Positions 1 through 11,036 of a DNA stretch of 64,000 nucleotides are shown piece after piece (position 1 is the first letter of the stretch; the number at the start of each line of letters is the position of its first letter). Source of the DNA: Ipomoea triloba (taxonomy: Eukaryota; Streptophyta; Magnoliopsida; Solanales; Convolvulaceae). The notes below the pieces were generated by a model. It was not told the origin of the DNA. It searched no databases and worked only from the letters and a program-made list of their open reading frames with translations. The DNA is taken from NCBI RefSeq assembly GCF_003576645.1, contig NC_044916.1, positions 24,211,389 through 24,275,388 of the forward strand, in the 5' to 3' direction. A program made the translations under genes and the position numbers.

Positions 1-541
1 GTGTTAATATTCATGCACCTGAGTGAAACCTAGGTGCACCTAGTTATAACATAGGTTGCACCTAGTTATAACATTAGGTGCACCTAGTTATAACATTAGG
101 TGCACTTAGTATTGATGCTCACTGTACAATTCACCTGCACCTGTAATACATTTTACTTGCATCTGCAATACATTTTACTTACACTTGTGCAAGTAATTTA
201 CTTTGTTCACATTCATGCACCTGGTTGCAACCTATGTGCACCTAGTTATAGCATTAGGAGCACCTAGTTATAACATTAGGTGCACTTAGTATTGATGCTC
301 ATTGTACAATTTACTTGCACTTGTAATACATTTTACTTGCACGTGTGCACCTATTTTCACTTGCAGGTGCAAGTAATTTACCTTGTTAACATTTATGCAC
401 CTGGGTGCACCTGTGTGCACCTAGTTATAACATGACGTGCACCTAGTTATAACGTTAGGTGCAACTACATTCCGGACACGTGGCGCGCTGTGATTCGTCC
501 GCATTTCTCTCCTAGGCGGCCAGTATGCATTGGAACGCGAT

Positions 542-543
<2 letters not shown>
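1..543. repeat. GTGCACCTAGTTATAAC-rich repeat block, copy 1
   Basis: No gene is visible here. The block is built from short recurring phrases: GTGCACCTAGTTATAAC, CACTTGTAATACATTTTAC and TGCAAGTAATTTAC. It ends in a unique module containing CATTCCGGACACGTGGCGCG and GAACGCGATCC, which runs directly into a (TA)n tract. A second copy with the same order and ending lies 930 bp to the right (961-1472). It is probably a non-autonomous DNA element or its internal minisatellite. The class cannot be assigned from sequence alone. Confidence 0.6.

Positions 544-583
<40 letters not shown>
544..583. repeat. (TA)n microsatellite
   Basis: An uninterrupted TA dinucleotide run separates repeat copy 1 from the following block. 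Confidence 0.95.
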
Positions 584-587
<4 letters not shown>

Positions 588-960
588 TGCACTCTCATGC
601 GTACTGTCGCCCACGTAAGAAATGAGAATGCTTCACAGCTGTCCACGTGTCCAGATCAACAAATCAGATGCAATTTAAAAAAAAAGATGCGGTGGCATTT
701 TCGTAAATAACTGGAACTTTGGTGAACCTAGTTTCACTTACAAGTGCACCTATTTTCGCACATATTTTCACTTACAAGTGCAAGTAATTTAACTTGTTAA
801 TATTCATGCATCTATTTTCGCAAATATTTTCACTTACAAGTGCACCTATTTTCGCACATATTTTCACTTACAAGTGCAAGTAATTTAACTTGTTAATATT
901 CATGCATCTATTTTCGCAAATATTTTCACTTACAAATGCAAGTAATTTATCTTGTTAATA
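584..960. repeat. Spacer and ~97-bp tandem units
   Basis: No gene is visible. After the TA tract there is about 130 bp of unique sequence. It is followed by two to three tandem units of roughly 97 bp (720-945), each containing CACCTATTTTCGCACATATT and AAGTGCAAGTAATTTAACTT. The units share vocabulary with the flanking blocks, so they are probably internal minisatellite of the same element. Confidence 0.5.
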
Positions 961-1470
961 TTTATGCACCTGGTGCAACCTAGGTGTACCTAGTTATAAC
1001 ATGAGGTGCACCTAGTTATAACATTAGGTGCACTTAGTATTGATGCTCACTGTACAATTCACTTGCACTTGTAATACATTTTACTTGTATCTACAATACA
1101 TTTTTACTTGCACTTGTGCAAGTAATTTACTTTGTTAACATTTATGCACCTGGGTGCAACCTATGTGCACCTAGTTATAACATTAGGTGCACCTAGTTAT
1201 AACATTATGTGCACTTAGTATTGATGCTCATTGTACAATTTACTTGCACTTGTAATACATTTTACTTGCACGTGTGCACCTATTTTCACTTACAGGTGCA
1301 AGTAATTTACCTTGTTAGCACTTATGCACCTGGGTGCACCTATGTGCACCTAGTTATAACATTACGTGCACATAGTTATAACGTTATGTGCAACTACATT
1401 CCGGACACGTGGCGCGTTGTGATTCTTCCGCAGTTCTCTCTTGAGCGGTCAGTACGCACCAGAACGCGAT

Positions 1471-1472
<2 letters not shown>
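961..1472. repeat. GTGCACCTAGTTATAAC-rich repeat block, copy 2
   Basis: This is a diverged direct copy of the block at 1-543. The module with CATTCCGGACACGTGGCGCG recurs about 931 bp after its first occurrence, and the copy again ends with GAACGCGATCC against a (TA)n tract. An open frame across 1209-1673 runs through this repeat and the TA tract and is not a gene. Confidence 0.65.

Positions 1473-1521
<49 letters not shown>
1473..1521. repeat. (TA)n microsatellite
   Basis: TA run at the junction between repeat copy 2 and the element at 1522-1877. Confidence 0.95.
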
Positions 1522-1524
<3 letters not shown>

Positions 1525-1874
1525 ATCATCAAGTGTGGTCGTCCCTTAATGTGCGGTCAGTACGGCCGCACCACTATGTATACAAATATACACCACTTAA
1601 TGTTAGAAAATACACCACACAAATGTGCATCATTAGGTATGCATTATCAAAAAATATACCACTAGGTATGTGAATATACACCACACAGTGTTAGCAAGTG
1701 CACCATTAGGGGCTGGGGAGTTATGGTGCATTATTTTGAGTGTGTGGTGTGTTTTATGGTGTTTTTGTTTATTTTCATTAGGGTGCATTTTCTAACATTC
1801 AGTGGTGCATTTTCTAACATTGAGTGGTGTGAACCGCACCGATCGCACGGGAAAGCGTGGTCACATTTGAACAG

Positions 1875-1877
<3 letters not shown>
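1522..1877. mobile_element. (TA)n-bounded MITE-like element
   Basis: About 355 bp lies between two TA tracts. Its two halves are loosely complementary: the left half has CAAGTGTGGTCG, GTGCGGTCAGTACGGCCGCA and AATATACACCAC, and the right half has GTGCATTTTCTAACATT, ACCGCACCGATCGCACGGG and GCGTGGTCACATTTG. A second copy in opposite orientation lies at 59756-60524 and is also bounded by TA tracts. That makes it a dispersed element rather than a local accident. No protein is encoded. Microsatellite-bounded MITEs are known in plants (rice Micron), but membership of any named family is not shown. Confidence 0.6.

Positions 1878-1922
<45 letters not shown>
1878..1922. repeat. (TA)n microsatellite
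   Basis: TA run that forms the right boundary of the element at 1522-1877. Confidence 0.95.
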
Positions 1923-1924
<2 letters not shown>

Positions 1925-2399
1925 AATGGTTCAAGTACGGTTATAGGGAAGGATTCAGGTGCGGATATAGCTTCCCGTACGGTTGTGCGGTCATGCACTT
2001 TAAGCATTAAAATGACGCACCTTAAGTGCACAAAAACTATGCACCTTAAGTACACAAACAAAGCACTTTAAGAACACAAACCACACATCTAAAGTTTTAA
2101 AATCGCGCACCTTAAGTACACAAACCACACACCTAAAGAACACAAACTACTCACCTAAAGTTTTAAAATGGCGCACCTTAAGTTTCAACAACTGGCGCAC
2201 CTTATGCATACAAATTACACACCTTAGGAAGGAAAATAACACACCTTAAGAAGGAAAGCCACACACTTAACTGTAGTTGAAGCACCTTAAGTTTCAACAC
2301 TGACGAACCTTAAGCACACAAACTACGCACCTTAAGAAGGAAAACCACGCACCTAAATAACGGCACAACCTCACCTTAGAAAGCCAACCGCACGGGAAC

Positions 2400-2401
<2 letters not shown>
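1923..2401. repeat. GCACCTTAAG minisatellite block
   Basis: No gene is visible. The phrase GCACCTTAAG, usually followed by tacacaaa or aaggaaaa, recurs many times at irregular 25-45 bp spacing. The block starts and ends at (TA)n tracts. It opens with a unique GTACGGTT..CCCGTACGG stretch and closes with CGCACGGGAACCC, which recalls the CGCACGGG end of the preceding element. It may be another internal repeat of the same TA-bounded family. Confidence 0.55.

Positions 2402-2438
<37 letters not shown>
2402..2438. repeat. (TA)n microsatellite
   Basis: Fourth TA tract in the first 2.5 kb, closing the GCACCTTAAG block. Confidence 0.95.
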
Positions 2439-2443
<5 letters not shown>

Positions 2444-2748
2444 GGGGTTCTATTCTTTTTTCTGGAGTTCTAGTCTTGACTTTAAGAAGAGCATCACAAG
2501 CTCTAAGTTGTCCACAAGTCCATAACAAAAGACCAACTATCAAAAGATATTACTTTGTCATTATTCTTTCACCTTAAATTTTTTATTCTTTTTTAAAGGC
2601 ATGTAAATGCAAAGAGGATAACCTCATCGCTCTAAATGTTGAATTCAATTTTACATTTGCTAGAGAAGATAATTGATAGCTTTTTCAAATTGTCAAACAT
2701 CTTGTGTTCAGATGACACTTCTATGACTCTCCTTGAGGAAAAGTCACA

Positions 2749-2806
2749 AGATCGAACTCCGGTGGTGGGACTACCTTATAATAGAGTCAATAGTATTAAA
2801 AAAAAA
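2749..2806 (+). mobile_element. SINE 3' fragment
   Basis: A degraded B-box-like stretch is followed by ATAGAGTCAATAGTATT and a nine-A tail. The same ending (AACAGAGTCAGTAG then A-run) occurs in the fuller tRNA-derived SINEs at 13218 and 29571, so this is probably a 5'-truncated copy. The sequence at 2439-2748 shows nothing recognisable. Confidence 0.45.
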
Positions 2807-2847
2807 TGAAGATACACATTAAAGTATTATACGTTTACAATTTAATT

Positions 2848-3345
2848 TGTGGGGAATATCCCTTTGCTCGATATACATATGCTATAATCCGTTCGGTAAT
2901 GGTATAAAGACAAACCGGTGAGGAAATTTTCCCAATCATAAACTGACCTCAGAGCCACCGACCTAACCTTATAAAGAGTGACTAGAGCCTATTATGCAGC
3001 AATACCCGCTCCTCTGTTTGGTCCTACCCGACCATCTCAGGTCTGGACGGGCTATCTGATATCTGTCCTTACCCACTTGGAAAGTTAAGCTTTATTCCCT
3101 TGGTTAGACCCAACTGCACTATAAAAGAGAAGGTTAGGAACCTCAACACACGTGAATGAATCGGTAACGCCCCGGGACCGGAAAGTGTCTCCTTTTACTC
3201 CCCTATAAATGCAGGAAAGAGAGACTCGGAACCCTCTGACCCACTGTCATCGTAGCCCGAGCTCATAGACATTTATATGTATTCGTGTACAGGATCGTAT
3301 ATACCACATCACTTACCTAGCAAGAATAAATGATGAATTTACAAA
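2848..3345 (+). mobile_element. LTR-like segment, probably Ty3/gypsy
   Basis: It opens with TGTGGGGAATATCCC, a common start for plant gypsy LTRs. It is far more GC-rich than its surroundings and has TATA-like CTATAAAAG near 3119 and CCTATAAATG near 3203, with a CTC-rich start-site-like stretch downstream. The 3' end and target duplication could not be fixed, so the right boundary is approximate. No coding region is attached. It could be a solo or truncated LTR. Confidence 0.45.
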
Positions 3346-4013
3346 ACAAAAAAAAAAAAAAGAGTTATTTACCTCCTAAATTTCTCCTCATGATGTGACA
3401 TATATTTATAGGGTGTTATAAATTAATTGACTGCACATATTTTTAATTAAATATTAAATAATTCAATTAGATGACACCACATAAGAAAGATAAAATTAGA
3501 AGGAAAACTTTAGAATGGCTGCATCTCTTACAAAAAACTAATCAATTCTTTTATAAAACTTTTATTGATTTAATTGATTATTTTATGATATTACGGAGTA
3601 TAAGTCATCTATTCAAGTCAAACCACATCTTAATATCAACCAACTTAACAATTTTTTCAGACTATTAAAAAGGGGAGGGGTTTACTTACTTCACATCTCA
3701 AGTAATAATTGTAGATTTTTTTCGTCTCAAAAAATAAAGTTGATAGTTTTGATCAAAATTATACAACACTTCAAATATTAATACTATATTGAAAACTTTG
3801 ACAAAAAATTTTAAATGTAAACTTTTACTAATAAACCTATTTTAAAAATATGTATATATAAGGAGATTTAACAAAAAAGAGTTATAATTTAAAATTCGTT
3901 TGATGTTGTAACAGAGTCAGTAGTATTAAAAAAATAAAAGAAGTTTTACATACATTTCAATAGGGATGAGAATACACGTTGAGTAGTATTACATGGCCAA
4001 TTTGAGACGACGA

Positions 4014-4046
<33 letters not shown>

Positions 4047-4465
4047 ATGACAGAACCATTATTATTTAAAAGTATCCGTTAGAGAGCATCAAGAGCTCAC
4101 CCAATTTATTATAATTTTTAATTTTCTACTTAAAAAATTTGCAGATGTATTTTTTTAAAAAAATTAAATGAAAATTGCCAACAAAAATTGAGACATATTA
4201 TTAATAAAATTCTACAATCACTTATCACAAATTAATTTGGAAGAGCATCCTCAGCTCCCTGGAAAGAAACAGTCATCGGTCGGCTGCATGTGCCTCACAT
4301 GGCTTCAATAACCATATTCTTAGAACTTGGGGAACACATATGAAACATCATTACCTAACGTACGTGACAACGTAGTTTATTGACATTTGGTTTATCTGCC
4401 TATCTTTATTGCATGTTTCAATCTTGTTATTTACCACCACAATACCATTATATATCTCACAAATC
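3346..4465. other. AT-rich intergenic stretch, no gene seen
   Basis: No protein or RNA gene can be supported. Visible features are a SINE tail remnant at about 3905-3938 (TAACAGAGTCAGTAG, then A-run) and a roughly 30-base poly(A) run ending near 4044. The short open frame at 3471-3668 has no recognisable content. Confidence 0.6.
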
Positions 4466-4576
4466 CCATATATTTATTCTTTACATTATATCATAACATT
4501 GATAAAAATTATTTATCAATATATATTATTTGTACGTAATTAATATGAAAATATTAATTAAGTTTATATTGTTTTA
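4466..4576. repeat. Direct repeat, left copy
   Basis: About 110 bp beginning CCATATATTTATTCTTTACA and containing TTTGTACGTAATTAATATG recurs with small indels at 5363-5485. The two copies flank the CACTA-like fragment at 4577-5060. They are much too long for a target-site duplication, so a segmental duplication or a rearranged insertion is more likely. Confidence 0.7.
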
Positions 4577-5060
4577 CTACAAAAAAAAACGCAAAAAAGC
4601 GACGGACTTATTCTGGGACAATTTATTGACAATTTTTTTTTTTTGTTAAATGAACATTTAGTGACGGATTAGTGAGAGATTTGCAATGACATTGCGACGG
4701 AAAATTTTCGTCGCTAAATACGTAGCAAATTTTTAGCGTTAAACTTTTGCGCAAAAACTAGTGACGAATTTGCGACAGATTAGCGATGGATATTTTTTGC
4801 GGGATAATTCCAAAATTTTTATTTGCTATAAATTAACGAAGGATTTTTGAATCTGTCACTAAATATACTTAGCGAGATTTTTTTACTATTTAGCGACGGA
4901 TTTTAAAATCCGTCGCTAAATTTACAAGCGGATTTAAAAAAAAAAAAATATTATAGCAACGGATTTATAATTCCGTCACTAAATATACAAGGTGTTTTAT
5001 CATTTTAGTGACGGATTATTAAATCTGTTGCTAAAATTTAAGATTTTTTAAATCTCAGTG
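4577..5060 (+). mobile_element. CACTA-like element fragment (GCGACGGATT family)
   Basis: It opens with a CACTACAAAA-like end (ACTACAAAAAAAAACGC). Repeated, often palindromic, motifs of the form TAGCGACGGATTTTAAAATC follow in both orientations. Arrays like this are typical of CACTA subterminal regions, where the transposase binds. No transposase or opposite end is present, so this is a terminal fragment. The motif differs from the GACAACGGTT motif of the CACTA elements at 20-28 kb, so it is a separate family. Confidence 0.6.
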
Positions 5061-5362
5061 GCGGCGGATGTATTAATGGGGGTCGCTATTTTTTATTTTT
5101 TTAATTTTAACCTTAATAATTTAAACCACGTTATTTTGGCCTATTATACTATAATTTAAATTAAAAAGTAAAAAAAAAACAATAATTAGAGACTTAGCCC
5201 TAGGTATTTGTCACTTCTCTTCTCTTCTCTTACGCCCTCTATCCCCCTGATTCCGCCATTTCTCTTCTTCAACATCGTGTTCATTGTCTCCGGAACTAGG
5301 TTTAGGGTTGCCCTCTCAGAGGCTCATTGATTTGTTGCGTGTTTTTTGTGCTTGAGCTGCTC

Positions 5363-5485
5363 GCCATATATTTATTCTTTACATTATATTATATCATATC
5401 ACTGATAAAGATTATTTATCAATATATATATTGTTTGTACGTAATTAATATGAAAATTTTAATTAAGTTTATTTTGTTTAATTTA
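5363..5485. repeat. Direct repeat, right copy
   Basis: Second copy of the roughly 110-bp repeat at 4466-4576, with two small insertions. The open frame at 5327-5524 lies across it and has no recognisable content. Confidence 0.7.
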
Positions 5486-5597
5486 TTGTGTTGGTATATG
5501 TTCATCTATTGTAAATATAAATAAAATATTTGTTAGTTTGAGAAATATAATCTGTAAATAGTGGAGGCTATTTTTATGGAATGGAGAAACAGTCCTT

Positions 5598-7236
5598 TGT
5601 TAGGAACATCATGTAATTAGTTTTGATGATACCAAATGTTTAGAAAAATCACCCTAATCTTGAAGTATAGGCAAAATGATGTAAGTTCGCTAAGTAAGCT
5701 AAGAGCACGAATACAACCGGGTAAATAAGTTTAATCCGGAAAATATTTAGGCTCAAAGTAAACTTGGGTGAACACTTTAGAAGTTTCGTGTTGTAAGTTT
5801 TGTCTTTGAGAGATCAGAAGATGGCACAAGATGTCAAGAAACATCGCAGGAAGAATAAGGGTCTGCGAGACATCAACTAAGTCTCGAGACATCAGTTTAG
5901 TTCGAGACATCAACTATGTCTCGAGAGGTCAGAACGTTTCCGATGGATGAAAAGTTCGAGACATCGGTGGATGGATATCAATCAAGTTTGGAGAAGAATA
6001 ATATCATGGAGTTTTTAAATAAGACGCACTAAGGAAAGGAGGTACGATCAAAACATGCTAAGTTATCTACATGTTCAAAAGACCTTGAAGTGGAGTCCAC
6101 GTCAGAATTCCACAACCAACATTCAAAAGGAGCACTAGACCAAGAATGGTCTTCACCCATAAAACAAGGCTTAGTGGGAATATAAAAAGGAATACTTTCT
6201 AAGAGAAGAAGCCTGACCTCGTGACCCAAGAAAGTGGAATAAAGAATATCCACTACAAGACAAATGGCTCAAGTTTCAATCCCACCACTCCATGAAACAT
6301 GCTGAACGAATACAAGTCCCATGATCAGCATGGGATCAAGAATTCAAACGGAATAATTTTCCCTCCAACGGAATTATTCCAAATCTCTCTATAAAAGGCA
6401 CTTGAAGACAAGAAAAAAATAGTTGCTCAAGAAAACACACAAAGTGAATAATTTGAAAAGCTCACAAGTGCAATCGAGAAAAGTGCTAATATGGGAATAT
6501 TAATTAGATATTCACAAGTGCGAGAAAACACATCTTAGTGTTTGAGAGAGTTTTAAAGATTAAAATCATACATATCCAGAAGGTGATCAAAGCTGTTCTA
6601 CAAGGAAATATCCAACGGCAAGTTGTTGATCAGATTGGAGATTGAAGATCAACCGTGATCAAAACAACCACCTTACTTTGGAGAAAGTAAGAAGAGGCGG
6701 AGTAGCTTGGAGGCTGTCTTGTGAAAAACCTAGGAGAGGTAGAGTAACAGGAAGCGGGCGAAAAACCTGAAGTGTGAGGCTTGAGGCTGGCTTGGTGTTC
6801 AAAGCTCAAGCGCTCGTGAGACTTGAGGTTGGCTTAGTGATCAAAGCTCAAGTGCTCGTCATTGTACTAAAGGAAAGTTAGTGCAATCCTTCTAGGGAGT
6901 TTCTAGAAGAAGAGTGGAAGTAAACAGTGTTGGCCGAACCACTTAAAAATCTCTTTCGCATTTACTTTATGCTCTTATTTCTCGCTAACTATCTAACCTC
7001 TCGAACTGCATTGCATACTTAATCTCACCTCTCGAAAGATCAAACCTAGTGCTAATCTAAAAAGGGATAACATTTCCGATGCGCATAAAACTTTGTCTTC
7101 AACTTGTGAGAAGTTAGACTTAAACATCCTAAGTCTACTGCTCACGAGAGGTTGAAAAAGATTTGCAAAATCTTATACAAGTCTATTCCCCCCCCCCCCC
7201 TCTCTAGACTTGTACTCCATCCCCTCGGGACCAACA
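5598..7236 (+). mobile_element. Solo LTR, probably Ty1/copia, 1.64 kb
   Basis: The segment begins TGTTAGGAAC and ends GGGACCAACA, the expected TG...CA ends with partial inverted similarity. It is flanked on both sides by the same 5 bp, TCCTT (5593-5597 and 7237-7241). A TATA box (CTATAAAAGGC) sits at about 6389. Near the 3' end is a run of about 14 C residues followed by TCTCTAGACTTGTACTCC. There is no internal coding region, so this is a solo LTR left by recombination between the two LTRs of one element. The copia assignment rests on general resemblance only. Short open frames inside it (5731-5913, 6029-6253) are not genes. Confidence 0.8.
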
Positions 7237-7249
7237 TCCTTGATGTGCT

Positions 7250-8035
7250 GACAGCTGATGCATTATCCTCTCAACTAATCTGTGGATGAAATTAATTAAA
7301 TTGATCTTCAACCACACTTCTTGTACATGGAGGGAGTGATCTACAAACAAGCAAAGTGACCTAATTTTATGGTGTCTAAACACTATAAATTGGGAGCATT
7401 GTAATATAAGAAGTTAAAGTTTCAAGGGAAAATTCAAACATATTATTCACAAGAAGTCGGGAAGAAACTTCAACACAAAGGACTGACTGAAGTACTATCT
7501 GGAGAAGCTGCTCCATTTGATATCATAACAAGTTGTGTAATTGGTAGAATTAGCTCAAACTCTATTTGTTAACTTTTTCAAAGAGTTGCTTTACAAGGTT
7601 AGTGTTTAAATAGGTGGTAAACCTAGTTTTGTACTTCATTGAACCTTGTAATTATAAAAACCGTGGGTTAATCTTGATTGAAAAAGTTTTAGGCGTGGCT
7701 CCGCAGATTATGAGGTGTTCTCCAAAGTGTATTATCAAATTCCAGTTGTGTATTTATTTGATGCTTTATTTATTGCATTATACGATGTTTGAAATATTAT
7801 CATGAGTAACTACTCTTATTAATACTCCGATTAATTTCGGTATATCTTCAATATATTTCTACATTACATTATTTCATATATATTCATCTATTAATTTCGC
7901 AAAACTACTTAATTAATAAATTAAGAGAAAACGATATATTTGATTCTTGAGTCTATACTTGAAAGTATACACATCAATAATTGAAGAGTTGAGTCTATAC
8001 TTAAGGTATAATTCAAGGACCAAATATGTCATGTT
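7250..8035 (+). mobile_element. LTR-like remnant
   Basis: This non-coding stretch has the texture of a copia LTR: GAACCTTGTAATTATAAAAA, then a long AT-rich tail ending in a repeated GAGTCTATACTTGAAAG / GAGTCTATACTTAAGG phrase. No boundaries or target duplication were identified. The open frame at 7614-7805 is not recognisable. Confidence 0.35.
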
Positions 8036-9212
8036 CCCTTAAGTTAATTTATAGAATATTAACATCGTGTCAAGTTAGTCAAACAGTTAGTTTGGTAATC
8101 ACAAGGTTTCAAGTTCAACTTTTTGGGAGAGTTGTTTATTGACTTTCTTGATTTGAGCTAGTCAACTATGAACAATGTAGACTGGTTTACCTTATTGTTA
8201 TCCTTTGTCATCTAAAGTGACAAGACGAGTTTTACCCAGAGCTCACCATTAGATAACATTTGCAGATTTTTCTATTTTATAGTGGTTCTCTTCAAAATAG
8301 TCATGGAATCATCTCGCAGCACACATAACCAACCGCGATGTAACATTCTAGCAATTTTTTTTGATAACTACTATTTAATCTAACTATAATATCTGTTCAA
8401 CGTGATTATGTCAACAATTTTTATCAAAATGGGACTCAAACCTATAACCTTTCGTATAGAATTGCCAAGAAACCAAATTAGAAAATCGCCACAAAATACC
8501 TAGTTTCGAGTAGCGTATTAATGTTTTAGTCCATTTGACTAAAGATGCTAGTCATATCATATATTTTTATCAAACGATGTATTATTATATAAGTATTATC
8601 ACAATTATTTATATCGCGTAGAAATTAAAATTACAAACTGTTGGGCATTGATCCGGTTAATCGAGTTCAGCTCATGTTCGATTCGAGACGTGGCGTTGTG
8701 ACTTACTATTGAGGGATGTGGCTAAATGGTTAATGTCCACCTATTTATCACGAATTGATTTTAAGTAGGATATGACAACCAAATAATCAAAGAACTCTGT
8801 GGTTAAGCGTGGTTAACATACAATAGTTACATAATTAAGCGTGCTTGATTTATTTTAATTAATTAAAATCAAGGTAAAAGATTATAACCCATATAGATAT
8901 AGCATTATCCTAAATATTTCATCATTATCTATATATTATTTTATCATTAACCTACACATGCGAACACCTAGTGTTGTAGTGGAGTCAAGTGGCATTTGGA
9001 TAAGCGTTTAAGCGTTTTACTACATTCATAGAAGGGCATATATAGGATGTAGGGAGTAATAATTTGTGAAGTTAGTCAATTATTAAATAATTTCCGAGTA
9101 AATTGAATGGTTAAAAAAGTAATACACTATAGTCAAACTCATGTTAATTATCAATTAACTATTCATAAGAAGTGGCAAAATTATCCTCAAATTTCGGAGT
9201 TGATGAACAAGA

Positions 9213-9215
<3 letters not shown>
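8036..9215. other. AT-rich intergenic stretch, no gene seen
   Basis: I see no coding region, RNA gene or clear element end. The sequence is AT-rich with short unique islands, such as ATTCGAGACGTGGCGTTG near 8681. Confidence 0.6.

Positions 9216-9270
<55 letters not shown>
9216..9270. repeat. (TA)n microsatellite
   Basis: TA run immediately before the GAAGTGCCTGGGAACC unit. Confidence 0.95.
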
Positions 9271-9273
<3 letters not shown>

Positions 9274-9379
9274 GTGCCTGGGAACCTTTTCCCGCTCAAA
9301 CTTTAAGGCATTTTTGTAATCTCAAACACTTTCCTTTGGCTTTCCTAAAATTAATGAATAAATTAATGGAAACAATATT

Positions 9380-9414
<35 letters not shown>

Positions 9415-9760
9415 TAATAATAATAATATTGATATAACTTCCATGCATATTTGTGCCTTAATTGCACCTAATTGACAGAAAATGAAAAAGAAAACCCTAA
9501 AAAAATTTTGGGTCAATTTACAGGGTCTTTCTCTCCGTCCGTTTAACGGTCCGGGGTCCACCCACGTTCGCTCCAAGAGGCACGGGAGCTGGCCCAGGGG
9601 GAATCATCACTTGTCGGAATTGAACTCGGGTTTTCCCGAAATTCCTCCCCACAAAGAGTTCACTTGCCACTTGAGCTACCCCATTAGGTTAAGGAAACCC
9701 TAATTGATTAAAAATGAAATTAGCCTCCAGAATATAAAACAATGAACACATACATTTTTA
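9271..9760 (+). repeat. GAAGTGCNTGGGAAC unit, copy 1
   Basis: Starting with GAAGTGCCTGGGAACC, this unit runs through a (TAA)n stretch to AACTTCCATGCATATTTGTG and GACAGAAAATGAAAAAG. It recurs as copy 2 at 10672-11000 with scattered substitutions and a longer (TAA)n. Copy 1 is interrupted by the SINE at 9501-9692. The repeat is probably part of a non-autonomous element or a local duplication. Confidence 0.65.
9501..9692 (-). mobile_element. tRNA-derived SINE with T-run tail
   Basis: Read on the minus strand, it starts near 9692 with GGGGTAGCTCAAGTGGCAAG, an A-box of RNA polymerase III promoters. It has a B-box (GAGTTCAATTCC) at about 9618-9629 and ends in a short T run next to 9501. The insertion is flanked by GAAAACCCTAA on the left and GGAAACCCTAA on the right. 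The undisturbed target is preserved in the duplicated unit near 10960, where one AAACCCTAATTGATT continues without the SINE. The T-rich tail recalls Au-type plant SINEs. Open frames at 9385-9576 and 9482-9703 are artefacts of this GC-rich insert. Confidence 0.8.
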
Positions 9761-9851
9761 TGTATTCATCAAATTAGATTAATGTTTTTTGTCGTAATTT
9801 ACAAATTTTAAATATTTATTAATTAAGTAAACAATAATTTTATTGAGATTA

Positions 9852-9854
<3 letters not shown>

Positions 9855-9902
<48 letters not shown>
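9855..9902. repeat. (TA)n microsatellite
   Basis: TA run that ends just before the GTTCG-rich foldback element. Confidence 0.95.
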
Positions 9903-9907
<5 letters not shown>

Positions 9908-9911
9908 GAAG

Positions 9912-10288
9912 TTAGGGTTGTTAACGAACTGAACATAAACGAACGGAGGCGGTTCGTGTTCGTTTGTTAAGGATTTTGGAGTGTTCGTGTTCGTTTGTTA
10001 AGGTTTTCAAAAATCCTGTTCGTGTTCGTTTGTTAAGCGTTCGTTAATGTTCGTTAACGTTCGCGAACACGTTCACGAACGTGTTCGTTAACGTTAACGA
10101 ACAAGTTCACAATCGTGTTCGCGAACGTTAACATGTTCGTTAACATTAACAAACATATTCATTTACGTTCGTGAACACTTAATAACCAAACACCTGCACA
10201 TGTTCATGAACATAATTCATAATTTGTTCGTGAACAAGAAATAATCTATGTCCACAAACAATAATCAAACAAACAACACAACTAAATG

Positions 10289-10351
<63 letters not shown>

Positions 10352-10600
10352 GTAAACATGTTCGCGAACATTATTAATTGAACACTAGACGAGCTTATTC
10401 GCGAATACTACTAAACGAACACAAACGAGCTTGTTCACGAACTCTTAGCAAACAAGCTTACCACTGTTCAGACTCTGTTCGTTTATTAACCGAGCTATAA
10501 ATTTTGTTTGTTAATGTCCGTTTACCTTAATAAACGAACGTAAACGAACGCTTACCGAGGTCGAACACGAGTAGTTTGTCGAAAGTTCTGTTCGCAACTC
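9912..10600. mobile_element. GTTCG-rich foldback element (MITE-like)
   Basis: The motif GTTCGTTAACGAAC and its relatives (GTTCGTGTTCGTTTGTTAAG, GTTCGCGAAC) recur on both strands, so most of the element can fold on itself. The outer ends are loosely inverted: GGGTTGTTAACGAACTGAAC on the left, and on the right a sequence whose complement begins GAGTTGCGAACAGAAC. A (TA)n tract (10294-10339) lies near the middle. There is no coding potential. The family could not be assigned and no target duplication was found. Confidence 0.55.
10294..10339. repeat. (TA)n microsatellite
   Basis: TA run inside the GTTCG foldback element, followed by TGTATGTATG. Confidence 0.95.
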
Positions 10601-10671
10601 AAAATCCTTCAAAATAGAAGTGCATGGGAACATTTTGTTTGCTATAAATTATGCATGGAACGCTTACCCCT

Positions 10672-11000
<329 letters not shown>

Positions 11001-11036
11001 ATGAATTACTAATTGACTGCAAATAAAAAAAATCTC

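Noticed and set aside
2848..3345. Complete solo LTR
   Set aside because: The start is LTR-like but no CA end with a matching 5-bp flank could be found, so only an LTR-like segment is reported.
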